A stretch of DNA of 64,000 nucleotides from Ignavibacteriales bacterium (GCA_016714125.1 JADJNX010000006.1:1-64000); one strand, 5' to 3'; positions 1 to 11,883 are shown, numbered from the stretch's first letter. Notes: generated by a model from the sequence alone, not told the origin. Translations and numbers: made by a program.

Positions 1-515
1 AAGTATCTTGAGTTCATAAATACATCCATACATTACTTCATTTGGTGCCTCGATTTTTGCACCGAACAATAAGGCTTAGTTGCTCTTTTATTTTACAGGA
101 TGTTCTCTCTTATCTGATAAATTTCATGTGGCAGATATCATCCCGTTTAGTAATTTTGTATTAAAGACACATTAATGAACAACCACAAATACCGGTGTTA
201 GCGCGGTTTTGTTCTCCCTAAACTCACAATTTGATTAATTACTTTCTTAAAAATACTAATAAGGTGGATCTTGTATTTGTTTTGACCTTCGAAGCTCTTG
301 AAAGTTTTCACCGGTAAGGCGCATAAAATTATATTAATAAGAACAATTTATTAACAAAGTTTTACATGACCCAAAAATAAATGACACAAATGAGAAAAAT
401 ACTTTTATGTGAAATTATAAAATCTCTTCTGCTTTTCTGAGCAAACATATATATTTGATCAAGGAGTATAGATTACTTAATTTATTAGATGGGAACTCTT
501 AACAGAGGCTTAAAA
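1..515. other. AT-rich leader region without a gene
   Basis: I see no open frame or RNA gene here. A TATATTTG box (450-457) matches the Bacteroidota-type -7 consensus TANNTTTG, and an AAGGAG ribosome-binding-like sequence follows at 461-466. No convincing -33 TTG element lies at the right distance, so the promoter is only possible. Both signals would serve the broken secreted-protein gene that starts just downstream. Confidence 0.4.
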
Positions 516-1753
516 ATGAAACCATATTATTTTTCTTGGTCTGTTGCTTTCAGAGTACTTTTTTTCACAACCATCTTTATCCTGTCCCCCGGTGATAAGG
601 ATATCTCACTTGTCCATTCCGGAATGTACTCATATCCGGGACCGCCTTCTGAAAATTATTACCCTCATACGGTAACCGTTCTACAATCCCCCAATCATTA
701 TTGACGGTTTACATTTTGCAAAGGCAGCAGTTGCGCATCTGATGTGTATGTTGGGATGGATACAACGACCAACAAAGTTTATTATCTAAGGAATGGAGCA
801 AAAGAGCTTATCTTTCGATTTTTTCGGCCCCAATTGGAACTGTGTATAACTTTAATTCCCATATGGAGCTTCAGCAGTATGAGGGTTACCGGGGATTCCA
901 TCACCAGAATTTTTGACTATGACTTTTCAACAGTTTGGGGTTTGGCACACAGGAAATATGTATTTGCACGCAATTGGGGCATAATAAGACATGAAGGAAG
1001 TACTCCTGACTCGGAGAGTCAGGGCGATATTTTTGAAACGATTCGATTTACACAATCCGGAGATACACTTTATTCAACAACCGGCTATTCCCCAAATATT
1101 GGCTTCACTGCAAGGGATACTTTCTTAAACCGGCGAGTACATTTAGTAATCCTTCACATTCCCTGAATTGATCATTAAACCAACCCAACCCAATTTTGAA
1201 TTTAATAAGACTTTAAAGATGGAGTATTATTACAGTTCACCTTGACTCCACCCCCACCCAAAACAGTTTCCTACTCTGTGTATGATGCGGTGAGATATAT
1301 ACCAATTCCTTCGATACACTTCAGCAAATCCCGAATACAGTCTAAAAATACAGGTTTAGTTTAACAGATAAAAGATTAAGACCCATGACTGTTTATAGAC
1401 CCTCAAACGGTTCATTTTATTCAATCAAATATACCGGTCCTCTGGTCGGAATAAAAAAGGACGACCCAACAGCCAACACTCAGGTTGACATTTCATTTTC
1501 ACTTTTCCCTAACCCGGTAAACGACATCCTGAATGTTGAGTGCAATATTCCCGAAGGAGCTCAAACGGTTTTTGAGATATTTGATGTCACAGGTAAGAGA
1601 CTTTATTACTCATTAAATGATGCCGGAATGAAGGAACTGAACACCGGGATAAATGTTAGAGAAATGGGTCTTGCGAGTGGTATATATTTCCTCAGAGTAT
1701 CCTCTTCAGGGACAAGGAATTATTCCAAAACAGCTAAGTTTCAGGTTTGGTAG
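516..1753 (+). pseudogene. Broken T9SS-sorted secreted protein
   Basis: Three separated frames (about 489-704, 744-1166 and 1385-1753) read as one exported protein of roughly 410 residues. The first piece has a hydrophobic signal-like N-terminus (MKPYYFSWSVAF...). The last has a complete type IX sorting domain: a SLFPNPVND start, a central FEIFDVTGKRL strand and an ASGIYFLRVS end. This family is exported through the T9SS and anchored or released at the surface. The middle matches nothing I recognise. At least three frame changes, and a stretch around 1170-1380 with stops in every frame, make this the most damaged gene in the window. It could be a real pseudogene or very poor sequence. The N-terminal start (516 versus 489) is uncertain. 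Confidence 0.55.
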
Positions 1754-2025
1754 GTTTCAGAGGTGATCAATAGTTAACTGTTTCGAAGAATATTTGTAGT
1801 TTATTAGATATATGATTCCTGCAGAATCCATTCAAAATTAACTCAAAATTCTTTTATATTTAACAGAAAATGACCGAGGTATTTGAAAGGTTTAAGGGAG
1901 TATTGATGAATATTTAGTTTTTATTTGTACCTTATAGATGTGTGTCCGGGAAATTCTGACCATGCAGATATCCGGACCTGTTTTTAAAATGCAGAGATAT
2001 TTAGCCCATTTAGCGGAAACATAAG

Positions 2026-5021
2026 ATGCGACTCGCAACAGTTATCCTCCTTATTGCCCTTGGCGCGACCATTTGCCATGCCCAGAGCGACCTGAAAAAA
2101 TTCCCTTTCATCAACGACGACACAAAACACTACAACGCTGAAATAGTTTTTCCCGGAGAGATCGATGTCGTCTGGTCGAAATATGAATTCACAGGAGGGC
2201 CACCTTTCTTTACGCATAAAAGCACTGATGACGGAGCCACCTGACTTCGCTCGGAATAGTTTACGATACTTTGGTCGCCGGCATGACGGAAGATCCTTAC
2301 AAAGGGGCCACTCTCATCAAAGGTGCCAATAACAGGCTCCTCCTATTCATTAAGATGGGATACGACTGGAGTACGATTTTCAAGTATTCGGATGATGGAG
2401 GCATAACATGGTCTGCTAACCGGATGTTGAATTTGCTCGGTCCCCCCATCTTCTATCCTGATGATTCACGACTCAGCTCAGCGATACATCAGGGGAACGG
2501 AAAAATACTGGTATATACACAGAGACGGATAGCGTTGTCAAACCGTTTTACAGTTTCAACCGATAACGGTAACACCTGGAGTTCCCCATCAATACTTCCG
2601 ACAAGCTTTTTAGAGAATCCTTCGCTTTTGGTCAATGGTACAACAGGCTTTTACATGGTTGGAGAACAAAAGCAAATGTTGCAACCAAAACAGATATGGT
2701 TCGTAAAAAATAATACCGCTTCATGGTATGATTCTGCTCTCGTTTACTCGCACCCTGTCGACATTCTCCTTTCTCCTCGCCTCACCCGTGCTTCCGACAA
2801 CAGCCTTTTTGTGGTCTTCACCCGGAAGCAGAAAGTCTTCAACAGATACGATATTTCCACTACATGGTATTGCAGGAGTACAAATGAAGGTGCCGCATGG
2901 AGCGAACCTGTACAATTAACCCGTTACAAAGGTATCGAGGGGAACCTGAATCTGAACGGGCAATCGGTAAAACCACTTTTTACAGTCTCAGGCGACAGAG
3001 GTGCTGAATCGGGGAGCAAATTTCTCATTGGGGAAATGCCGAAACGCTCGCCGATACCGTTGCTCCGCCCAGGATATATGGATATACGACCTCGAAAGAT
3101 ACCATCCGTCCGGGTGATTCCATTGGTGTGAAGTTATATACCGGAGAGGGTTCACCCATAATTTCTGTCGGATTCCGCGGCACACTTAACGGGAATGCCA
3201 CTTCCTTCTCCCTCTATGACGACGGTCTGCATAACGACTCACTGGCAGGCGACAAGATATACGGAAATACGATCATCATTGGCGACTATTATGATTTTCT
3301 GAAGGGAAAATTTTTGTGGCTTCATTGTATGATACTGTTTCAACTGCCGAAGTGTTGTTTATGCCTGCTATTCCCGTTGTTGTCCAAACAGAAGTGTTGA
3401 AGACCGGCAGGTTGATCGTACCTTTCACTCCTCCGGTGAAGTTGGTGATGTTTCATCCCCGTATGGGGCACAGGTTCGTTTCGATTCGATACCCGTGATT
3501 GCATCTCAGGGGTTCCTCCTCTGGTTACTTCAATTCCGGGTCTGGGCGGCGGGAACAACAGGTGCTTTCCTTTTCAAAGATTTTCAATCCGGAACAGTCG
3601 ATTATCCCTCTGATGATCCGCGCAGAGGTATTTACCGTATTGCCCGTGCCGATTCAGCCTTCGGTGCTTCATGGAAATACTGGAAAATTGCCGTCAGTAT
3701 GGGAGGCCGCTATTGGGATGGCGACGGAAACGGCTACTACGATCCGATCGACAGAAATAGCAACGGGATCTGGGAACCCAACGAGGATATGCCCGAAATT
3801 CTTGGTGAGGTTTCTTACTTTACTGTCTACAATGACGGAGTGAGTGCCTTATTGAGAAAATTTTCTGAAAATCCACAGGGCATTGAAGTGCGGCAAACCC
3901 TTTATACATTTCCATCTTCAACAAGCGAGGAGATAAAGAACGCGGTTTTTGTAAGATATGAAATTGTAAATCGCTCGGCAACGGGTCTGCCTGTAACTGA
4001 CTTTATCTTTTCTGTTCAGCAGGATCCTGACCTGGGTGATACCACCGACGATATGCTCTACACCGATACACTTCACAACTCGGTTGTAGCTTATAATGAT
4101 GGTGACGACAGTCAGTTCGGTGCGAACCCTCCCGCTGTTTATAATACCCTGCTGTTCGGCGAACCGGTCACGATACCCGGAGTTTCTTTTCACGATGTGA
4201 ATAACAACAATATTTGGGATCCTGGAATTGATATTGCTATAGATACTGCAGTTATCCCCCTGGGCTATCCTTTTGAGCCGCAGCTTTATCCCGGCGCGAT
4301 CAACAGTCAGATGGCGAGCTCCATTCCCTACATGAGCGAGTATCCTACTCAACGATTGCCGAAAAACTCGACAGAAGCCCGCTTTTTCAGCGAAGGTAAA
4401 AACCTCAACGGCGTTTTTCTTGAACCCTGCACATGGGCTTTTGGTGAAGTGAAAGGTCCTGTTAGTTGTTCGACAGTGAACCCGGTTTTTATCTATTCTG
4501 GTAATCCTGTTCCCGGTAATAGCGGGTGGATAGGCAATACTCCCACGGATGCAATGACGGGTCTGGCTTTCACGAAGAAAACCCTGGAACCTGGAGCCTT
4601 GTTCACTTATCACACGGCGATTGTGGTTCAAAGAGGAAGTTCCGCACTAAATTCAGTCTCGCTCACGCGTGCGGCTGTTGACACAATCTTTAAAAGATTT
4701 GGTGCTTCGTATGTTCATGTGCTCACAAGCGTGAAAGAGGAGGACTCTAATATTCCAAAGACCTGGGAATTGTCGCAGAATTTCCTGAATCCTTTAACCC
4801 GGTGACCGTTATTCGCTACTCACTGCCCGTTGCCGGTTTCACAGAGATTAAGGTTTACGACATCACAGGTGCCCTTTGAAAGTGTTAGTCTCAAAAGAAC
4901 TTCCCTGCCGGGAAGCATGACGTGGTGTTTGACGCAGCAGGCCTGGGCAAGCGGTGTTTATTTCTACAGGCTTGAGACGGCCGGGTATTCGGTTTCGAAG
5001 AAGATGGTGCTTTTGAGGTAA
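2026..5021 (+). CDS. BNR/sialidase-like exported protein, T9SS-sorted (frameshifted)
   Basis: Pieces at 2026-2244, 2271-3131, 3128-3400, 3495-4805 and 4830-5021 join into one protein of about 1000 residues. It starts with a clear signal peptide (MRLATVILLIALGATICHA). The first 300 residues hold four Asp-box/BNR motifs (STDDGAT, SDDGGITW, STDNGNTW, STNEGAAW), as in beta-propeller sialidase-like proteins. The middle has an Asp/Asn-rich DGDGNGYYD segment resembling a calcium loop. The end is a T9SS sorting domain (QNFLNP..., SGVYFYRLETAGYS, KKMVLLR). The BNR motif marks a fold and not an activity, and I see no sialidase Arg triad I could defend, so the substrate is unknown. Four or more single-base frame changes look like sequence errors because both ends of each break stay in family register. 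This stretch is GC-richer than its neighbours. Confidence 0.7.
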
Positions 5022-5141
5022 AGGGAGATAATAATCTTCAGTTCAGAAGCAACCCGGTTTAAGTGGTTGAAAAGTGATCTTCAATTCTTTATTCCCTCGA
5101 ATTCGGGGGAATTGGAAACGGAACAAAAACAAAAAGAAAAA

Positions 5142-5190
5142 ACCCGCCGATTTGAGCGTAACCGACTTATCGGTTAGAGGTTTGGCGGGT
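5142..5190 (-). terminator. Nested-hairpin terminator for the phosphatase gene
   Basis: An outer stem ACCCGCC (5142-5148) pairs with GGCGGGT (5184-5190) and encloses an inner perfect hairpin TAACCGA (5159-5165)/TCGGTTA (5170-5176) with a four-base loop. Read leftward it is followed by a T-rich run (complement of the A-rich 5121-5141). This is the expected layout of an intrinsic terminator for the gene at 5299-6201. It also separates two convergent genes. Confidence 0.7.
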
Positions 5191-5298
5191 ATGTTAATCC
5201 AAATATAAAACAATATCTTGATTCATGCAAATTTATCCGACAATGAGCCATTCAACCCAATAGTGAGACGATTATTGGGTGGAGTTGACTCTATATTT

Positions 5299-6201
5299 TC
5301 AGTCCTTGAGATATAACTTCTTAAAGGCAGTCTGCTGCTCAACAGTTATGCCTAAACCCTCAGAAAAATATTTTTCGATGCTGCCATATTTTGTCTGCAC
5401 TTCGTCAAATGCAGCGTTGAGGTACTCTTCTTTCACACCAAAGATGGCTTTAGGAATAGAGGGCGATCCGCCTGCCGCGACAAATTGTTGGATTAAGCTA
5501 TCGTACATCGGGAGAATGTAGTCATTGCTCCTCAAGTAATCCTCCATAACCACTTCCTTTGGCACGCCAAGAAGGGTCAAAAAGGCTGCTGCTGCCCATC
5601 CGGTCCGATCCTTGCCCGTTGCACAATGAAAAAGTGCAGGCACCTGATTTTTGTCACCAAGCGAAAGGAATAATTTCCTGTAACCTGTTTTTGCACTTGG
5701 CAGGGAAATGCAATGGCGGTAAGCTTGCTTAAACAGAGCTTCAACTTTGCCATCACCAAGTTCGGTATTTGCATTCTTGGGATCCGTTAGGAGTGCATTA
5801 AGATTTGCCGGCCCGGAAGCCGGAACATCAGCGAGCACATCCAACCAAACATTATTGACACCAACCGGCAGTTCATCCGGCATGGGATTTTTCTCTGTAG
5901 CGGTACGCAAGTCAAAGACATTTTTAAGATTTAGCTTTGCAAGTAAAAGCATATCACCGGCACTAATGTTGTAGAGCTGATTCGAACGATATACCAATCC
6001 TCTGGTAATGGTGGCTCCATCAGCGGTTTTGTAACCACCCATGTCTCGCAGATTTGGGATGGAAGCAATACCTAAACTGTGTCCAGGTTTCGGTTCCGGT
6101 ACATCGTCACTCTTTTTTGAGCAAGATATAAAAATAATACTTGATAGTACGATAAGCAAAACAAGGATGGAATTTGTATAAAGTTTATTGGTGTAATTCA
6201 T
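5299..6201 (-). CDS. Tyrosine phosphatase-like lipoprotein (Y_phosphatase3 type)
   Basis: 300 residues, intact. A hydrophobic segment ends in the lipobox-like FISC (Cys27), so the protein is probably a lipoprotein facing the periplasm or outer membrane. The catalytic P-loop HCATGKDRTG lies at 192-201, with nucleophile Cys193 and Arg199, and the upstream NLRDMGGY (50-57) is the usual N-terminal motif of this bacterial Tyr phosphatase/LipA-like family. These enzymes hydrolyse phosphotyrosine, and some act on phosphoinositides; the substrate here is unknown. It stands alone between convergent and co-directional genes, with its own terminator at 5142-5190. The ATG is followed by a normal lipoprotein signal, so the start is secure. 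Confidence 0.85.
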   Translation of the reverse strand: MNYTNKLYTNSILVLLIVLSSIIFISCSKKSDDVPEPKPGHSLGIASIPNLRDMGGYKTADGATITRGLVYRSNQLYNISAGDMLLLAKLNLKNVFDLRTATEKNPMPDELPVGVNNVWLDVLADVPASGPANLNALLTDPKNANTELGDGKVEALFKQAYRHCISLPSAKTGYRKLFLSLGDKNQVPALFHCATGKDRTGWAAAAFLTLLGVPKEVVMEDYLRSNDYILPMYDSLIQQFVAAGGSPSIPKAIFGVKEEYLNAAFDEVQTKYGSIEKYFSEGLGITVEQQTAFKKLYLKD

Positions 6202-6430
6202 GGTGTTTGTTCAATCTTAGTTGAAAAATAAAAAGGGAAGGCCCGCAAAAATGATTAACTTTAATTGATAAAAGAAGAAAAGCTAATTTAAAGTGCCCTC
6301 AATGCAAAATACGAAAAATACTGATCATCAGAACAAACAAAGCTCACAAGTCACTGATATCCACACAGGTGGAAAGACAATAGTGCTTGCCCAAAACACG
6401 CCCGGCCTTATCCACCCTCGTCGGACTCTC

Positions 6431-8569
6431 TTATTTCAATAACATCATTTTGATGTTTTCCCTCATATTTCCTGCCTCAACAACCGCTATGTAAACACCT
6501 GAGGAAAGACCTCTTGCGTTGAAAATGAACTGATGACTGCCCGTTTGCCGGAATCCTTCATCGTGGTTCACAATCAACTCTCCAGCCATAGAAAATATTT
6601 TTATCTTAACAATTGCAGCATCTTTCAAAGAGTATCTGATTGTGGTAGAAGGATTAAAAGGATTGGGATAATTTTGCATAACCTTAAAGGCAACCGGCAC
6701 TTCCACAACTTCATTCTTTTCGTCTAATGATGTTATACCGCCATCAGAAGTCTTGATAAGCGTGTTGTTTTTCCCAAGCGCCCAACCTGTGTTTGGATTT
6801 ACAAACCGGATAGAGTTAAGTTCGACTTTAACCGGTACCAATTGTTTCCGCCAGGTATCACCACCGTCTGTGGTTTTAAGGATCGTGCTTTGGTATGCGG
6901 TCGCCCAACCCGTTTGCTGATCCAGCATGGTAATGGAGGTGATGGCCTTTTTAGCATAGACTGTTCCGACACTCCAAGTGTTGCCTCCGTTAGTCGTTTT
7001 ATGAATATTGACATTATCAACAGCTAAAAATCCATTCAGAGAATCTGCGAATGAGAGTGCTGAAGGGTCATGACCGTTGAATTGATCACCAAATGACCAG
7101 GAGACACCCCCATTTGTGGTTTTTAAGAGAACATATTTATATCCTGATACGCTATAATAACTTCCTGTGATGAAGCCAACCCTGTCGTTTAAAAAAACAA
7201 CATCTTCGAGTAATTTAATCTGAGGCAAGGATGAGGTTAAAAATGTCCACGATACTCCACCATCATTGGATTTGTAAACATGTGCACTGTCAGTAATCGC
7301 CCACCCTGTGGTAGGATTTACGAACTTGATTTTCTTTATTGTTGAGGGTTTTCCAATGTTTGTGACAGACCAGTCTGAACCTCCGTTTGTGGTGTAGAGG
7401 ATTACACCGGCATTCCCACCAATCCAGCCATTTTCATTATCGAAAAACTCGATGGTTTTCAAATTGTTTGCAACAATATTCGGGGACACAAACCATGATG
7501 TGCCTCCATCAGTGGAGCCAAATATTTTGCCAGAATCTCCTGCTGCCCATCCCTTAATTTCATCAATGAACCAGACAGAATTAAGCCCCGGAAGCGCATC
7601 TTTTTGAATTGAATTCCACGAAATACCTCTGTCAGAAGTAGTAAACACCACTCCTTTGTTACCGACGGTGATCAAATGGTTTGTGGATACTGTGTAAAAC
7701 CCGTTTAAGCGATAGACTTCCGGAGTTTGTCTCTCAACCCAGGAATCTCCCCCATCACTTGTGAATAAAAATTTGCCATCGCTGCAGAATATGCTACCAT
7801 CGAGGGAATTCAGGAACTGTATGCCTGAGAAAGAAAAATTCTCAAAATTATGAGTTACACTCCAACTTCCTCCGGCATCAGTGGTTTTCAATATCTTCCC
7901 GGCATAAGTTATGGCCAATATAGTGCTACTGTCTCGAAAATCCAGCGAGACTATCGATTCATAAATTCCACCCCAGCCGTTTCCAACACTCCAATTAAGC
8001 CCACCATCTATTGTTTTGCCGATGTAGCCACTTCCACCCCCGGCAAATCCGTAGTTTTTATTAAAAAATTTGACATTGTTAAAAATGGGGAGTGGGGGGA
8101 AAACATTCAAAGTAAACCAGTTTGCTCCTCCGTTGGTAGTCCGGGCACTAAATCCCTCAGCGTTAATTCCCCAGCCTGATCCTCCTACTGCCCAACCATG
8201 CAAGGAATCGAGGAAGCAGGAACCATAGATATCTTTTGTAGCATAGTACTGTTGTGAGAAAGTGAGGCCACCATCCGTTGTTTTAGCGATTCCGTTTATT
8301 AGAACGAGCCAGATATCGTTCAGATTAAAGGCATGCAACCCTCTTACTGTTCCGAGGGTATTGAGTCGAGTAGTCCAGGATTTTCCAAAATTTGTCGTAA
8401 TGAGCAAAAACCCGTTTCCGGCTGTCAAAGCTGTTGAATCATTCAACATTACCACCTTTTCAAAGTCAGTGGTGGGAAGAGTGGGGTTCTGTTGAAACCA
8501 GCCATTTTGAGGTAAAGCCCTAAAAGCAAAAAGTAAAGAACACACAAAAACCAAATAAATTGATCTCAT
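6431..8569 (-). CDS. YCF48/BNR-repeat secreted protein, T9SS-sorted
   Basis: About 712 residues in one unbroken frame. The start at 8569 (MRSIYLVFVCSLLFAFRALP) is chosen over an upstream in-frame codon at 8593 because AAGGAG lies seven bases before it and a signal peptide follows at once. The body is a long series of repeats with the TTNGGxxW / TSDGGxSW signature and intervening LNGFxxVSxxHxxxVG strands, typical of YCF48-like and sortilin-type beta-propellers. The last 85 residues are a T9SS sorting domain (NYPNPFNPSTTIRYSL to NIKMMLLK). It is probably surface-attached or secreted, with a binding rather than a catalytic role, but no ligand can be named. Confidence 0.85.
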   Translation of the reverse strand: MRSIYLVFVCSLLFAFRALPQNGWFQQNPTLPTTDFEKVVMLNDSTALTAGNGFLLITTNFGKSWTTRLNTLGTVRGLHAFNLNDIWLVLINGIAKTTDGGLTFSQQYYATKDIYGSCFLDSLHGWAVGGSGWGINAEGFSARTTNGGANWFTLNVFPPLPIFNNVKFFNKNYGFAGGGSGYIGKTIDGGLNWSVGNGWGGIYESIVSLDFRDSSTILAITYAGKILKTTDAGGSWSVTHNFENFSFSGIQFLNSLDGSIFCSDGKFLFTSDGGDSWVERQTPEVYRLNGFYTVSTNHLITVGNKGVVFTTSDRGISWNSIQKDALPGLNSVWFIDEIKGWAAGDSGKIFGSTDGGTSWFVSPNIVANNLKTIEFFDNENGWIGGNAGVILYTTNGGSDWSVTNIGKPSTIKKIKFVNPTTGWAITDSAHVYKSNDGGVSWTFLTSSLPQIKLLEDVVFLNDRVGFITGSYYSVSGYKYVLLKTTNGGVSWSFGDQFNGHDPSALSFADSLNGFLAVDNVNIHKTTNGGNTWSVGTVYAKKAITSITMLDQQTGWATAYQSTILKTTDGGDTWRKQLVPVKVELNSIRFVNPNTGWALGKNNTLIKTSDGGITSLDEKNEVVEVPVAFKVMQNYPNPFNPSTTIRYSLKDAAIVKIKIFSMAGELIVNHDEGFRQTGSHQFIFNARGLSSGVYIAVVEAGNMRENIKMMLLK

Positions 8570-8856
8570 AAATTCTCCTTCTGCCAAAATCAAGTCCCGC
8601 GATCATTACCCCGGGGATGGTAGTGACATATAGTTTAGGTATAAAAATATTTATAACTAAATATACAATAAATCTAATTAAGATACAAAGCAGTGGTTAA
8701 AGCGGTGTCATTTCTATTGTGTTTTCACATCTGATGCGATTCAGGCTTTTGGGTTTATGTTTTGGTTTGACCAAAGAGATCACCGGCTAATCGGGATGAC
8801 CTCTTGAGAGAACGGCAGACATTCAAAAAGGCTAAATTGGAATTAGTTTTAAAACA

Positions 8857-8890
8857 AAAAAAGCCCAGATAAATCTGAGCTTTTTTTTTG
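8857..8890 (-). terminator. Intrinsic terminator after tRNA-Asp
   Basis: Read leftward, AGCTCAGAT (8881-8873 on the reverse strand) pairs with TCTGGGCT across a three-base TTA loop, and seven Ts follow. It begins a few bases after the tRNA discriminator base. A matching T-run on the other side means it could work in both directions. Confidence 0.75.
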
Positions 8891-8964
8891 CGGGACCGAC
8901 GAGACTCGAACTCGCGACCTCCTGCGTGACAGGCAGGCGTTCTAACCAACTGAACTACAATCCC
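8891..8964 (-). tRNA. tRNA-Asp (GTC)
   Basis: A 74-base cloverleaf on the reverse strand. The acceptor GGGATTG pairs with CGGTCCC (two G-T pairs) and the discriminator is G. The D arm is GTTC...GGTTAGAAC, the anticodon loop is CTGTCAC with anticodon GTC, and the T arm is GCGAGTTCGAGTCTCGT. No CCA is encoded. A hairpin terminator follows directly. Confidence 0.95.
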
Positions 8965-9063
8965 ATATCCTAAATCAAAATGATTTGGACTACAAATATA
9001 CAACTGTAATAAATATTTTGCAAGTAACTTCTTAAATTATCTTAAAATATTTAAAAGAATCTC

Positions 9064-9898
9064 TTATTTTTTCCAGGTATCCAGGAGTTTTTTCATTGCT
9101 TCGAGGTCAAAAGGAGGATTTTTCATCTCGGTTGCTTTGGCGAGGGCTTTCTGCATGGTTGAGATGGCATCAGCTTTTTTGCCGGTTTTTTCGAGTAATT
9201 GGGCTTTAACTTTTAAGTTGTTATAGTTTTCATCAATCTGGATGGAAATGTCGATGTATTTCATTCCCAGTTCAAAATCTTTTCCTGATTTCAGGATGTA
9301 GTCAGCTCCGCGGAAAGAGGTGCTCCAGCTTACATCGGCTTTTAACTTGGTAAGGATATTTTTGTGGCTGTCGAAAACGATGTCGAATCCGATTTTTACA
9401 TCCGCCCATGCTATGGCTAATCTGGTCTTTTCGTTGTCAACGGTTTCAAAATTGAAAGTGAGCAGTTCAACATTGTTAACTTTTTCAGGAACAACGGTAA
9501 ATCTCGCCGCATCATTTGCCTTATTGTAGGCATCAGAACCCCAAAGGTTGTTGTCTTTTGAGAGAATAACTGTCCACTCTTTAACTCCGGGTATCGTGAA
9601 CACACCATATGTACCTGCAGGAACCTTAACTCCACCAACGGATGCGTCATGTGTTATTGTAATTATGGTGCTTGAATTTGCTCCTGTTCTCCAAACCTGA
9701 TCGTAGGGGAGCAGGCCGCCAAATATTTGTCTTCCTTTCACAGAGGGCCGCGAATATTTTACCGTAACTTCACTTATTCCTACAACCTGATAAACCGAAC
9801 CAAGAGGTGAAGCAGCAGGAACGGCAGGTGCCTGAGCGTTAAGTGACATTACAGAAACTAGTAAGGGTGAGAACCATTGTTGATAACATCTTCTTCAT
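9064..9898 (-). CDS. DUF2911 exported protein (frameshift in signal peptide)
   Basis: The mature part (9849 down to 9064) is about 250 residues. It opens with the DUF2911 pattern: SPLGSVYQVVG, a VKYSRPSVKGRQIFG block, PYDQVWRTGAN, then PAGTYGVFTIP and a WTVILSKD strand. The C-terminal third is helical and TPR-like (a KKADAISTMQKALAKA segment). The family is common in Bacteroidota and its function is unknown. The open frame starts at MSLNAQAP, but an ATG at 9898 preceded by AAGGAT gives MKKMLSTMVLTL, which reaches MSLNAQ if one extra base near 9863 is removed. I take 9898 as the true start with a signal peptide. Confidence 0.8.
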
Positions 9899-10163
9899 AT
9901 ATATCCTTTTGTTGTTTTTAGTCTAACAATAATAGATCGCAACGGGTTCAAAAAATAATGTGAAATCTCTTCCAAACTTATTAAACAGATATATACCCGT
10001 TATCATTTTAATAACACTGTTTTTACCTTAAAATAAACAAACTTCAAAAAAAGGTTAAAACAAGGGCAAAATGGGGTAAAAAATTTTGGTATGATTATTG
10101 TACTTTATTAATCAGAACGCATTATGCACATTCAAAAAACTTTTTAATCACTTCGGAGATACA

Positions 10164-11818
10164 ATGAGACACAAATCATTACTTTTTTTCGTGTTTGCCC
10201 TTTTTCCTTCACTTCGCTGTTTGCTCAACAGCCTGTTCTTCCTTTTGACTTTGAGAATGGCGCCCTCAACTATACATTCACAAACTTTAGTGGAGGAGAA
10301 GCCTCCAGAATCGCTAACCCACAGATAAACGGGATTAACACCAGTGCATTTGTTGGCCAGATGGTAAAAAACGCCGGTGATCCATGGGGTGGCGCGTGGA
10401 TAGCAATGGCAGGTCCGATGGACTTTTCAACAAATAAAATTTTCAAAGTGAAAGTGTTTTCACCAAGAATTGGAGCCAGAATGCTTCTCAAAGTTGAAAA
10501 TGAATCATCCGGCGGTATCTTTTTTGAGACTTCTGACACTGGCACAGTCGCCAATGCCTGGGAAGAATATACCTTCGACTTCTCAGCCATTAACAGTGCC
10601 AACACTTACAGCAAAATTGTTATCATTTTTGACAATGGTACAGTTGGTGCCGGTGGTGCAAACTGGACATTTTTGTTTGATGACATCAGACTTGTTCCCG
10701 GTGGCGGTGGTCCAACATTAACCCAGATGAACTTGCCTGTAACTTTTGAAGATCCTACAGTTAATTATGGAGTCGTTGGATTTGGTGGAGCAGATGCTTC
10801 CTCCATTATCGTTGATCCTGACAATGCTTCAAACCATATCGTAAAAGTTATCAAAACAGCAACCGCTGAACTTTGGGCCGTAACTACCATAACAGCTGTT
10901 GCCGGTGGACAACAAACAGGATTCTCTTCAAAGGTTCCTTTTACTGCTAACGAAAAGAGAATGAATGTAAGAGTTTGGGCTCCTCATGCTCCAATTCAGA
11001 TTCGTTTAAAAACTGAAGATTACCTCGCTGGTGGAAATAATGCAGAGACAGAAATTACCTATGCTGTTGCAAATACCTGGCAGACAGTTGTGTTTGATTT
11101 TGGTGTTGCAGCTCCCGGCACAGGTGGATTAAACCTCACTCATAATTTGAATAAAGTTTCGATCTTCTTCAACTTTGGAGTTACAGGTGCCATAGCAGGT
11201 GAAAGAACCTACTATTTTGACGATATTAAGTTTGGCGCAGATGTTGTTCCTGTAGAATTTACTTCATTCAACGCTTCGGTTACTAACAATGTTGTTAATC
11301 TTAACTGGGCAACTGCTTCTGAGACCAACAATAAAGGTTTTGAAGTTGAGAGAAGTTCAAATAATTCAGAATTCGTTACCATCGGCTTTGTTGATGGTAA
11401 AGGAACCACCACAGGAACTTCAAACTACACATACTCTGATGCTACACAATCAGGAAAATATTCATACAGATTAAAACAAGTTGATTTTGACGGTACTTCC
11501 TCATATTCAAATACAGTTGAAGTTAATGTTGTTCCTGCATCGTTTGACCTTGGTCAGAACTATCCAAACCCATTTAATCCTTCAACCATGATATCTTTCA
11601 ATCTTCCAAGCGAAAGCAAAGTAAGCTTGATTGTTTATAACGCAACAGGACAGATGGTAAAAGAATTGGTCAACAATACAATCTCTGCTGGATATAATGA
11701 AGTTAGTTTTAATGCTTCAGAATTAACCTCAGGAATTTATTTCTATACATTAAAAGCAATTTCCGCTGACGGTTCAAGTAACTTCCAGAGCACCAAAAAA
11801 ATGCTTCTTTTGAAATAA
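10164..11818 (+). CDS. Tandem beta-sandwich secreted protein, T9SS-sorted (frameshifted)
   Basis: The start at 10164 gives a signal peptide (MRHKSLLFFVFALFPS). One frame change near 10210 then restores the frame that runs to 11818, for about 550 residues. Two successive domains of about 170 residues share a layout: an FDFENG or TFEDP start, a GxPxxxWAxM-like strand, and an end in LFDDIRL or YFDDIKF. This is typical of galactose-binding or carbohydrate-binding beta-sandwiches. A module of about 90 residues (VPVEFTSFNA..., FEVERSS, SYRLKQVDFDG) follows, then the T9SS domain (NYPNPFNPSTMISFNL). The same last two modules end the C25 protease at 15832-19437. Carbohydrate binding is likely but unproven. 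Confidence 0.8.
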
Positions 11819-11883
11819 AATATTGTTCGATTATTTTCGGAAAATTGGCAAGCCCTTAAAAAGGTAACCCGTTCCGGTTTTGA

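Noticed and set aside
3918..4631. 237-residue reverse-strand open frame
   Set aside because: It is the antisense of the BNR protein gene, with no motif and skewed composition.
8755..9003. 82-residue open frame over tRNA-Asp
   Set aside because: It runs through the tRNA and terminator on the same strand and has no protein-like composition.
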